This document shows positions 1 through 5,227 of a DNA stretch of 5,227 nucleotides, piece by piece; position 1 is the first letter of the stretch; each line of letters opens with the position of its first letter. The stretch lies in assembly GCA_028718065.1 (NCBI GenBank), contig JAQUMP010000294.1, forward strand, positions 1 to 5,227, read 5' to 3'. The translations under genes and the position numbers were made by a program. Under the pieces are notes generated by a model that was given only the letters and a program-made list of their open reading frames with translations, ran no database searches and was not told the origin of the DNA. This DNA comes from Chitinivibrionales bacterium (lineage in GTDB: Bacteria > Fibrobacterota > Chitinivibrionia > Chitinivibrionales > FEN-1185).

Positions 1-109
1 GCAGACGTTGTAGTAGGGTCAAAAACAAATAGCCCTCTTAGTATCAAAACCAACAATACTACAGCGATGACATTATTGCCAAGCGGCAACGTTGGAATCG
101 GGACGTCGA
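1..109 (+). repeat. Exact 109-bp direct repeat, copy 1 (pairs with 2535-2643)
   Basis: Every base of 1-109 matches 2535-2643 in the same reading frame of the two S74 genes. It encodes the stretch from ADVVVGSKTN to the GNVGIGTS motif. The first mismatch is c/g at 110/2644, and after the shared tcc (111-113/2645-2647) similarity is lost. The repeat may extend to the left beyond the window. Confidence 0.97.
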
Positions 110-996
110 CTCCAGTGGCAGGTTTGCAGGTCGAAAAGGAAGGCGCAGGCAGTGCCGACGGAACGCTTTTGTTAGTAAACAGTGCTAATGCCAATTTTGG
201 CGGTAATGCAACCATAGCCGGTATAAAATCAGCGCGGGGGGATGCACCTACTTATGCATTATTGAATATTCAAAACTCAGCAGGAAGCAAGATGTATGTC
301 AGAGGCGATGGCAATGTCGGCATCGGGACGTCGAGTCCAAGTAACAAACTCCATCTTTTAGAAACAACCGTTACCCCCGCAATTAAGTCGGAATCGAGTA
401 GTAGCTTTTCGGGGATAGATTTTAAGAACACGGGCGGAACCATTCCGCAGGAATGGATAATTGGTTCTGACGGCACAGGAGTAATTGGAGGCGGACTTGC
501 ATTTTATAGTCAGGATTCCTTGAAATATAGAATGGTAATCAATTCAGCAGGCACGGTCGGCATTGGCACCACAACACCATCTTCCAGCTACGTGCTTTAT
601 GTCAACGGGGCTGCCGGTGGAACTGGCAGTTGGAATTCGGTCTCCGACCGCCGCTACAAAACCTCCATCACGCCCATCGATTCTTCCCTCACCAAAATCA
701 GCAAACTTCAAGGTGTGTATTACGATTGGGATCGTGCAAAATGGCCCAAGAAAAATTTCCCGGAAGGCAAGCAGGTCGGATTAATCGCACAGGATGTTGA
801 GAAGGTAATTCCCGAAGTCGTAAACACGGACAAAGAAGGCTACAAGTCGCTCTCCTACGACAAGCTCACGGCGGTGTTGATCGAGGCGGTAAAGGAGTTA
901 AAAGCGCAAAATCAGGGGCAACAAGAGCAGGTGCAGAAACAACAAGAAGAAATTGCTTTACTTAAGAGGAATATAGAATTACTTGAAAAAAAGTAG
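1..996 (+). CDS. Tail-fibre-like protein with C-terminal peptidase S74 / ICA chaperone domain, 5'-truncated (copy A)
   Basis: The reading frame is open from the first base, so the gene starts upstream of the window; the ATG at 67 is an internal Met. The visible 331 residues contain three GxVGIGTxxP motifs (85-114, 310-339, 550-579) that close beta-rich passenger modules of about 75-80 residues. An S74/ICA domain follows, beginning at SDRRYK (643-660). In the ICA family (phage endosialidase, human MYRF) the Ser and the Lys five residues later form the self-cleaving dyad, and both are present here. The tail after the domain (about 895-993) is Gln/Glu/Lys-rich and looks like a coiled coil. By family, the domain drives trimerisation and folding of the fibre and is then released; the extracellular location is inferred from the complete paralogue at 1788-3401. 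The gene ends 52 bases before the PIN toxin start, with no terminator visible. The ligand of the passenger modules cannot be told from sequence. Confidence 0.85.
   Translation, partial: ADVVVGSKTNSPLSIKTNNTTAMTLLPSGNVGIGTSTPVAGLQVEKEGAGSADGTLLLVNSANANFGGNATIAGIKSARGDAPTYALLNIQNSAGSKMYVRGDGNVGIGTSSPSNKLHLLETTVTPAIKSESSSSFSGIDFKNTGGTIPQEWIIGSDGTGVIGGGLAFYSQDSLKYRMVINSAGTVGIGTTTPSSSYVLYVNGAAGGTGSWNSVSDRRYKTSITPIDSSLTKISKLQGVYYDWDRAKWPKKNFPEGKQVGLIAQDVEKVIPEVVNTDKEGYKSLSYDKLTAVLIEAVKELKAQNQGQQEQVQKQQEEIALLKRNIELLEKK
643..897 (+). repeat. S74/ICA chaperone-coding repeat, copy 1 (about 88% identical to 3003-3257)
   Basis: This 85-codon block aligns without gaps to 3003-3257. I count about 31 base differences but only two amino-acid changes (Thr/Ser and Ile/Val, five lines into the domain at TKIS versus SKVS). 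It starts at the Ser of SDRRYK and ends at EAVKE, where the two tails diverge. Confidence 0.92.
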
Positions 997-1032
997 CCCT
1001 GGCCTAAAAAACGGTACAACGCATGCGGAAAT

Positions 1033-1036
1033 GAGG
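1033..1036 (+). promoter_or_regulatory. Weak ribosome binding site of the PIN toxin
   Basis: GAGG lies 12 bases before ATG 1049, a longer than ideal spacing. It supports that start over ATG 1031, which this site overlaps and cannot serve. Confidence 0.45.
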
Positions 1037-1048
1037 TATTTTAGCACC

Positions 1049-1522
1049 ATGCAAAAGTCTGTATTTTTGGACAGCACCATTTTTTCTTTTTATTACGATG
1101 ACCGCGCCAACAGCCGTCCTCGGAGAAAAATTACGGTTGATTGGTGGGAAACACAACGGAAGTATTACGATACTTATACCTCGTTTTTAGTTTTGAAAGA
1201 GGTCGGCAACCCTGTATATCCTCATTGGGAAAAGGTTGCCGCGCTTGCCGAGCAAGTGCAGGTACTTGAAGAAACGCCGGAAATACGCGGAATTGTAAAA
1301 GTGTACCTTGAAAACAAATTAATGCCGGCTGATGACGCCGGCGATGCCGCACATCTTGCGATTGCGTCATTTTATTCCATGGATTTTCTACTGACATGGA
1401 ATTGCATCCACCTTGCAAATGCAAACAAAATGGAACATATCAGGCGAATAAATATGCGGTTGGGATTATTCAGCCCTGAATTGATTACCCCGGAACAGCT
1501 TTTCATGGAGGACATAGCATGA
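1049..1522 (+). CDS. PIN-domain ribonuclease, VapC-like toxin of a type II toxin-antitoxin pair
   Basis: The 157-residue product has the layout of a single PIN domain. It begins with a strand carrying the first acidic residue (VFLDST, D8). A second acidic residue lies in the helix LVLKEV (E51), and a third in the D-A-A-H-L-A-I-A helix (D100). The strand FLLTWN (residues 113-118) and HLANANK follow. These residues would bind the metal ions used to cut RNA. The pattern resembles the VapC-family subgroup that carries 'DALHLA...YLLTWNCRHIANA' in many bacteria. I chose the ATG at 1049 because GAGG (1033-1036) lies 12 bases upstream and the core strand follows at once, as in PIN proteins. ATG 1031 and TTG 983 are in frame, but TTG 983 overlaps the preceding gene. 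The stop overlaps the next start as ATGA, so the two are probably translationally coupled. The RNA target is unknown. Confidence 0.82.
   Translation: MQKSVFLDSTIFSFYYDDRANSRPRRKITVDWWETQRKYYDTYTSFLVLKEVGNPVYPHWEKVAALAEQVQVLEETPEIRGIVKVYLENKLMPADDAGDAAHLAIASFYSMDFLLTWNCIHLANANKMEHIRRINMRLGLFSPELITPEQLFMEDIA
1507..1511 (+). promoter_or_regulatory. Strong ribosome binding site of the probable antitoxin
   Basis: GGAGG lies seven bases before ATG 1519, inside the end of the toxin gene. It decides the antitoxin start and is clearly better than the toxin's own site. That would favour more antitoxin than toxin per transcript. Confidence 0.75.
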
Positions 1523-1692
1523 TACACGATGATGCCATCGAAGAAATTCGGGAACGTCGCCGGAAATTGTTGAAAGACCACTATGGCAATTCAATCGACC
1601 GATTCTTTGACGAAGCAGAAGAATGGCAGAAAAAGCATCCGGAACGCATCGCCCATCCTGAACGGACAAGGGAATATAAAAAAGTGGTGTAA
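1519..1692 (+). CDS. Small probable antitoxin partner of the PIN toxin (57 aa)
   Basis: This small gene starts at the ATG overlapping the toxin stop by four bases (ATGA). It has a strong ribosome site, GGAGG at 1507-1511, seven bases upstream and inside the toxin gene. The 57-residue product is highly charged and probably mostly helical. It opens with an IEEIRERRRKLL helix, then YGNSIDRFFDEAEEWQKKH. The pattern 'I-x-E-[IV]-R-x-x-R ... [YF]-x-x-[SD]-[IL]-D-x-[FI]' resembles short proteins that often follow this PIN subgroup, for example in cyanobacteria. From that context I infer it binds and neutralises the toxin. No clear DNA-binding fold is visible, so autoregulation cannot be claimed. The toxin-first order is the reverse of the classical vapBC arrangement. 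Coding status is well supported by the overlap and ribosome site; the antitoxin role rests on context. Confidence 0.7.
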   Translation: MIHDDAIEEIRERRRKLLKDHYGNSIDRFFDEAEEWQKKHPERIAHPERTREYKKVV

Positions 1693-1787
1693 AGAACGTA
1701 TTACTGAATATTTTAAAAAAATATCATACCCAAAGCAAATATCGCAATACAATTCTTTAAGATATAGTTTTCGGAAAGGACTCTTGT
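1693..1787 (+). promoter_or_regulatory. AT-rich leader before the complete S74 gene, with a small inverted repeat
   Basis: This 95-base gap holds an AT-only inverted repeat with 7-base arms at 1708-1714 and 1718-1724. It also holds loose -10-like hexamers (TATCAT at 1722, TACAAT at 1748) without good -35 partners, and the ribosome site GGAAAGGA at 1773-1780. A promoter here is plausible but not located with confidence. No GC-rich terminator for the toxin-antitoxin pair is seen. Confidence 0.3.
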
Positions 1788-3401
1788 ATGTCAAAGACGC
1801 TCCGATTGTTGTCCGCCGCTCTTTTAGTGTCCAGCTTGGCCTCACTCGCTTTCGCCCAATCCAAATCCGCGATCCAGTTTTACGACACCCTTGGCACGGC
1901 CAAAACCGGCAAAGTCGGCTGGACGGGCGATGCGACGACCGGGCACTTTTTTGTGCAGACGCCGAATGAGGGGGAAGTTATTAAATCGCAGGCCGGTGGA
2001 GTGGCGATTAACGGAACGGTGAATGCGACCAAGTTCGTGGGAGACGGTAGCACGCTAACGAATTTGCCAGTTCAATCGGTTACGGTCGGGTCGGTGGGAG
2101 GATTGCAGGATTCGCTGAATAAAAAGGCATTCAGCACGGAAGTTGCAGTACTTCAAGGGCAGGTTGGAGCCAAAGCCGATACAACCTGGGTAAAAACAAA
2201 AATACCCGCTCCGAGTGGCGTGGTGACCGTGGCGTCGGTTGGAGGATTGCAGGATTCGCTTAACAAAAGGGCAACTGGTTCGGCCTTGGCCACTGCCCAA
2301 GGGCAAATTGCGACCAAAGTTGATTCTGTATGGGTCACGAAAAATCTGACAGCGGTAGATAGCTTAAATGTTCATGGGACGGTAATACAGAAGAACGGAA
2401 ATGTTGGAATCGGGACGGCGAGTCCTATGTTATTTGGTGACAATAATACTATGCTTGCAATTACCAATGGAAGTACTGGCAATATCACTTTTGGCTCTTT
2501 GGCTACGAAAGGAATTTTGGCTGTTAACGATGGCGCAGACGTTGTAGTAGGGTCAAAAACAAATAGCCCTCTTAGTATCAAAACCAACAATACTACAGCG
2601 ATGACATTATTGCCAAGCGGCAACGTTGGAATCGGGACGTCGAGTCCCCAACAAAAACTTCAGGTCGATAACGGAATGCTACGTATTCAGGCAATCAGCA
2701 ATGACACCGATATAATCCAGGCACGTTCGTCAGCAGGTTCTGGTTTTGATTTTCCTGTTTTTGAACTTTACCATTTAGGAGATTGGGCATCCGGCGCTTT
2801 AACGTTAAATGCACGTGTCAATAATGCATTGTCATCTTCTTCTCGTGTCCATTTTAATGGCCGTGGCCCAAATGCGGGAACGCCTTGCTATATTTTAAAT
2901 AATCTTGGCATCGGTACAACTAATCCAGGTTCTTACATGCTGGAAGTATGTGGTGATATGGCAACCTCTGGAACTGCCTTGGCATTAAATGTGGCTTGCA
3001 CCTCCGACCGCCGTTACAAAACATCCATCACACCCATCGACTCATCCCTCTCCAAAGTATCAAAACTCCAGGGCGTATATTACGATTGGGACCGCGCAAA
3101 GTGGCCCAAGAAGAATTTCCCGGAAGGCAAGCAGGTCGGTTTAATCGCCCAGGATGTGGAGAAGGTAATTCCGGAGGTCGTGAATACGGACAAGGAAGGA
3201 TACAAATCGCTCTCCTACGACAAGCTCACGGCGGTGCTGATCGAGGCGGTCAAGGAGCAGCAGAAGGAAATCTCTGCTTTTGCGGACGAAAACAAATCAC
3301 AAAAAGAAACTATTGCAAAACAACAACAATCGATTGCAAACCAGGAAAGCAGAATCGATAAATTGCAAGCAATGATAGATAAATTAGCCCAAAAACGCTA
3401 A
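1788..3401 (+). CDS. Secreted tail-fibre-like protein with peptidase S74 / ICA chaperone domain (copy B, complete)
   Basis: The 537-residue protein begins with a typical Sec signal peptide: K4 and R6, a Leu/Ala/Ser core, and likely cleavage after AFA at residue 23. The following region includes ATKFVGDGSTLTNLP, a motif common in fibre stalks. Two 48-residue tandem repeats start with SVGGLQDSLNK (residues 102 and 150). Passenger modules then end in GNVGIGTASP (residue 204 on), GNVGIGTSSP (278 on) and NNLGIGTTNP (371 on). The S74/ICA domain starts at SDRRYK (S406, K411, the expected self-cleavage dyad) and runs to about residue 490. A Gln/Lys/Glu-rich coiled-coil tail follows. By family the domain acts as an intramolecular chaperone that trimerises the fibre and then cuts itself off; surface exposure is inferred from the signal peptide. 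The ribosome site GGAAAGGA at 1773-1780 sits seven bases before the start. All three Cys (367, 388, 404) cluster just before the cleavage site. Close paralogue of the gene at 1-996. Confidence 0.9.
   Translation: MSKTLRLLSAALLVSSLASLAFAQSKSAIQFYDTLGTAKTGKVGWTGDATTGHFFVQTPNEGEVIKSQAGGVAINGTVNATKFVGDGSTLTNLPVQSVTVGSVGGLQDSLNKKAFSTEVAVLQGQVGAKADTTWVKTKIPAPSGVVTVASVGGLQDSLNKRATGSALATAQGQIATKVDSVWVTKNLTAVDSLNVHGTVIQKNGNVGIGTASPMLFGDNNTMLAITNGSTGNITFGSLATKGILAVNDGADVVVGSKTNSPLSIKTNNTTAMTLLPSGNVGIGTSSPQQKLQVDNGMLRIQAISNDTDIIQARSSAGSGFDFPVFELYHLGDWASGALTLNARVNNALSSSSRVHFNGRGPNAGTPCYILNNLGIGTTNPGSYMLEVCGDMATSGTALALNVACTSDRRYKTSITPIDSSLSKVSKLQGVYYDWDRAKWPKKNFPEGKQVGLIAQDVEKVIPEVVNTDKEGYKSLSYDKLTAVLIEAVKEQQKEISAFADENKSQKETIAKQQQSIANQESRIDKLQAMIDKLAQKR
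2091..2378 (+). repeat. Two tandem 48-codon repeats in the stalk of the S74 protein
   Basis: Units start at 2091 and 2235 with SVGGLQDSLNK, exactly 144 bases apart. About 20 of the first 38 residues match (A, Q-G-Q, K, D and W-V are also kept), and the last ten diverge. The start of each unit is nearly identical in DNA. They are probably repeated helical or stalk segments of the fibre. Confidence 0.8.
2535..2643 (+). repeat. Exact 109-bp direct repeat, copy 2 (pairs with 1-109)
   Basis: Second copy of the exact block, at codons 250-286 of the complete S74 gene. It ends inside the second GNVGIGT motif of that protein. Sequence before 2535 cannot be compared because copy 1 begins at the window edge. 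Confidence 0.97.
3003..3257 (+). repeat. S74/ICA chaperone-coding repeat, copy 2
   Basis: Gapless partner of 643-897. One conserved Ser is encoded by agc in copy 1 and tca here, a switch between the two Ser codon families. This points to long separate evolution under protein-level constraint. Confidence 0.92.
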
Positions 3402-3406
3402 TATCA

Positions 3407-3435
3407 TTGCCCGTCATATTTAAACAGTATATATT
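3407..3435 (+). promoter_or_regulatory. Candidate sigma70-type promoter for the ATPase gene
   Basis: TTGCCC (3407-3412) and TATATT (3430-3435) are 17 bases apart, matching the consensus boxes at four and five of six positions. Transcription would start near 3442, about 18 bases before the ATPase ATG. Two copies of ATATTTAAA (3416-3424, 3431-3439) overlap the core and could be a regulator site, or simply reflect AT-richness. Confidence 0.35.
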
Positions 3436-3459
3436 TAAATAACACACAAGTTAAAGTTT

Positions 3460-4683
3460 ATGGCCAAAATCCTTGATCGTTCCATATCACCCTTTATCCA
3501 AAAGGCGCTCGCTACAATGCCGGTGGTTGTGCTGACCGGTATGCGGCAGGTTGGCAAGAGCACGCTCTTAAAAAACGATCCTCGTTTTGCTTCGTATAAA
3601 TACTATTCGCTCGATGATCTTTCGCTTCTGGAATCGTTCCGCTTGCGTCCTGAAATTGTGTCCGAACTTGGCGATAAAGTAATTATCGACGAAGCGCAAC
3701 GATGCCCGGAAATTCTTTTAGCCATAAAAGCTGCGGTAGACAAAAGCAGGTTGCCCGGTCGATTCATTCTTTCCGGTTCTGCAAATTTTAGTCTTTTAAA
3801 AAATGTTGCGGAATCGCTTGCCGGACGGGCGGTATATGTTCATCTTGGCCCCATGACCAGACAGGAACTTTCAGGATCACCCGCAAAACCATCCGCCTTG
3901 CTGGAACTTTTTCAGAGGCAGACAATTGCCCACACGGCACCCCGTTTTTCATTTTCTCCGCGCATGGTATTTGATGGCGGCATGCCGCCGGTTGTTTGCG
4001 AAAAAAACGTCTCTGCGCCGATCTGGTTTAAAGGATTCATCCAGACCTACCTGGAACGGGACCTGCGGGACTTGAGCGCCGTGGCCGACCTTGCTTCATT
4101 CAACAGATTTATGCGGATAGCGGCCCTGCGAACGGCGAAAATACTTAACATATCGGAACTCGGGCGCGACTGCGGCCAGAACAGCACCACTACCTCCCGG
4201 TATATGGACCTGCTGGAAACATCGTTTGTGGTCCGGAAAGTCCCGCCGTATCTTAATAACCGCTCGCAACGACTTGTCAAAGCGCAAAAGCTTCTTATTG
4301 CCGATTCGGGCATAGCCTGCAGTTTATGCGGGATTTCTTCTACCGAAGAACTTAATGCAACACCCTACTATGGCGCCCTTTTTGAAACCTTTGTGTTACA
4401 GAACAGCATCGACGGCATTCTGGCCGCCGACCCCTTTGCCCAAATTTTTTACTGGCATATCCAGGGGCGCTACGAGGTTGATTGCATTATAGAATCCCAG
4501 GGGAAATTGGTCGCGATCGAAGTAAAAAGCTCATCGCGGTTCAATAATCAGGATTTTTCGCCCCTGCGAACATTTCTTGAAACTGCGCCAAAAAATGCCC
4601 TTGGCGTTCTGGTTTATTGCGGAGAACAAACTATTAAAATAGAACCGAATATCTGGGCGGTGCCTGTTTCCGTTTTTCTTTAG
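3460..4683 (+). CDS. AAA_14/DUF4143-family ATPase
   Basis: The 407-residue product has the two-part layout of the AAA_14 plus DUF4143 family, and its length is usual for that family. The N-terminal P-loop is GMRQVGKST (27-35) and Walker B is VIIDEAQR (74-81, D77 and E78). A sensor-1-like LSGS stretch lies at 104-107. A winged-helix-like segment (about 225-252, 'ILNISELGRDCGQNSTTTSRY') and the family's DSGIACSL region follow. The C-terminal part carries E339-V-D341 and IEVKSS with E354-x-K356, the arrangement of a PD-(D/E)XK nuclease fold. All ATPase residues look intact. The cellular role of this family is not established, so I assign only probable ATP binding and hydrolysis, with possible DNA contact. 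No strong ribosome site precedes the ATG. Only 19 bases separate its stop from the next start, so the lipoprotein gene may share its transcript. Confidence 0.88.
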   Translation: MAKILDRSISPFIQKALATMPVVVLTGMRQVGKSTLLKNDPRFASYKYYSLDDLSLLESFRLRPEIVSELGDKVIIDEAQRCPEILLAIKAAVDKSRLPGRFILSGSANFSLLKNVAESLAGRAVYVHLGPMTRQELSGSPAKPSALLELFQRQTIAHTAPRFSFSPRMVFDGGMPPVVCEKNVSAPIWFKGFIQTYLERDLRDLSAVADLASFNRFMRIAALRTAKILNISELGRDCGQNSTTTSRYMDLLETSFVVRKVPPYLNNRSQRLVKAQKLLIADSGIACSLCGISSTEELNATPYYGALFETFVLQNSIDGILAADPFAQIFYWHIQGRYEVDCIIESQGKLVAIEVKSSSRFNNQDFSPLRTFLETAPKNALGVLVYCGEQTIKIEPNIWAVPVSVFL

Positions 4684-4702
4684 ACAAAAAGGATTCTCGA
4701 TT

Positions 4703-5227
4703 ATGCTAAAAAAAAATCTATGCTGGATTAGCCTGGCCGTAGTGGCGGTAAGCATTATTATTACGTGCTCACCCAAGCCAAGCCCCTTTAATCCGCCGTA
4801 CCATATTGTTTATGCCAAAACATCCTATACCTTTAAGGTGGGTATTGCCGCGGTCACCGACACACCCGTGGCCGACGGTGAAAAGCCCATGACCTTTACT
4901 ATTGCGCCCATTCTGCCGGCCGGGCTTTCCATCGACGCCACGAACGGCATTATCTCCGGCACGGCTCAGGATACCTTGCCGCAATCCACTTTTACCATAA
5001 CGGCCACGAACAATTATGGTCATCTCGCGACGGATATCACGATTACGGTGCTTGCCGCTCCGCCTAAAAATCTGGCCTATCAGCATGACACTGCTATTTA
5101 CATTGCGGGGTTGCCGATTGCGGTGAACATCCCCAACTGGACCGGGGGCAAACCAACATCCTTTGCGGTTGCGCCGACATTACCAGCCGGACTCGATATT
5201 AACCCGGCCTCCGGGGTAATCTATGGT
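4703..5227 (+). CDS. Probable lipoprotein with putative-Ig (He_PIG) repeats, 3'-truncated
   Basis: The frame stays open from ATG 4703 to the last base (175 residues), so the gene continues beyond the window. An AAGGA ribosome site (4688-4692) precedes the start. The N-terminus has K3 and K4, a hydrophobic core (residues 6-20) and then I-I-T-C-S with C22. This looks like a lipoprotein signal, though Thr before the Cys is less usual than Gly, Ala or Ser. After a short Pro-rich linker come Ig-like repeats. The first has LPAGLSIDATNGIISGTA followed by FTITATNNYG. The second has LPAGLDINPASGVIYG, where the window ends. This 'LPAGL-x-[IL]-x-x-x-[ST]-G-x-I-x-G' signature is typical of He_PIG/cadherin-like domains in large surface proteins. 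I infer an outer-membrane-anchored or surface-exposed adhesive or scaffold protein; the ligand and total length are unknown. Confidence 0.85.
   Translation, partial: MLKKNLCWISLAVVAVSIIITCSPKPSPFNPPYHIVYAKTSYTFKVGIAAVTDTPVADGEKPMTFTIAPILPAGLSIDATNGIISGTAQDTLPQSTFTITATNNYGHLATDITITVLAAPPKNLAYQHDTAIYIAGLPIAVNIPNWTGGKPTSFAVAPTLPAGLDINPASGVIYG

Noticed and set aside
983..1048. N-terminal extension of the PIN gene from TTG 983 or ATG 1031
   Set aside because: TTG 983 lies inside the end of the upstream S74 gene, and the extra residues precede the PIN core strand without family support. ATG 1031 has no usable ribosome site.
1708..1724. Inverted repeat as a rho-independent terminator
   Set aside because: The stem is only seven A/T pairs and no T-run follows, so it is at most a weak operator or structural element.
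1583..1969. Open + frame of 128 codons overlapping the antitoxin and the start of the S74 gene
   Set aside because: It runs out of frame across two better-supported genes and has no ribosome site or recognisable domain.
2091..2378. CRISPR-like or non-coding tandem repeat
   Set aside because: The period is a whole number of codons (48) in a continuous reading frame and divergence respects the protein, so these are protein repeats.
1..3401. Prophage tail-fibre region
   Set aside because: The complete copy has a Sec signal peptide. The neighbours are a toxin-antitoxin pair, a DUF4143 ATPase and a lipoprotein, with no tail, capsid or integrase genes in view.
4769..5086. Open - strand frame of 105 codons
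   Set aside because: It lies entirely antisense to the He_PIG lipoprotein, whose repeats are clear. The product is Gly/Arg-rich, as is usual for shadows of such genes.

Overview
All genes in this window lie on the + strand. The codon use, the secreted repeat-rich surface proteins and the Ig-like lipoprotein suggest a Gram-negative bacterium. A Fibrobacterota/FCB-type organism is my best guess, but this is inference from protein style and no marker gene is present. No phage structural, replication or integration genes are seen, although two genes carry a domain best known from phage tail spikes.

Layout: (1) 1-996 is the 3' part of a gene for a tail-fibre-like protein. It has 'GNVGIGT' passenger modules and ends in a peptidase S74/intramolecular chaperone auto-processing (ICA) domain plus a coiled coil. 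(2) 1049-1522 and 1519-1692 form a tightly overlapping pair: a PIN-domain (VapC-like) RNase toxin followed by a 57-residue probable antitoxin. (3) 1788-3401 is a complete, signal-peptide-bearing paralogue of the first gene. (4) 3460-4683 encodes a AAA_14/DUF4143 ATPase with a C-terminal PD-(D/E)XK-like motif. (5) 4703 to the window end is the 5' part of a probable lipoprotein with putative-Ig (He_PIG) repeats.

The most notable structure is the relation between the two S74 genes. They share an exact 109-bp block at the window's left edge, then unrelated passenger modules of different number and length. They then share a C-terminal chaperone that is about 88% identical in DNA but 83/85 identical in protein. 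The exact block stops within a recurrent GIGT-S-x-P motif. This looks like modular exchange of passenger segments between conserved assembly domains, as in phage tail-fibre diversification, here on a predicted secreted bacterial protein.

The S74 proteins probably act outside the cytoplasm as trimeric fibres whose C-terminal chaperone cleaves itself off after folding. The toxin-antitoxin pair and the ATPase are common accessory-region genes. No functional link between them and the fibres can be shown from this sequence.
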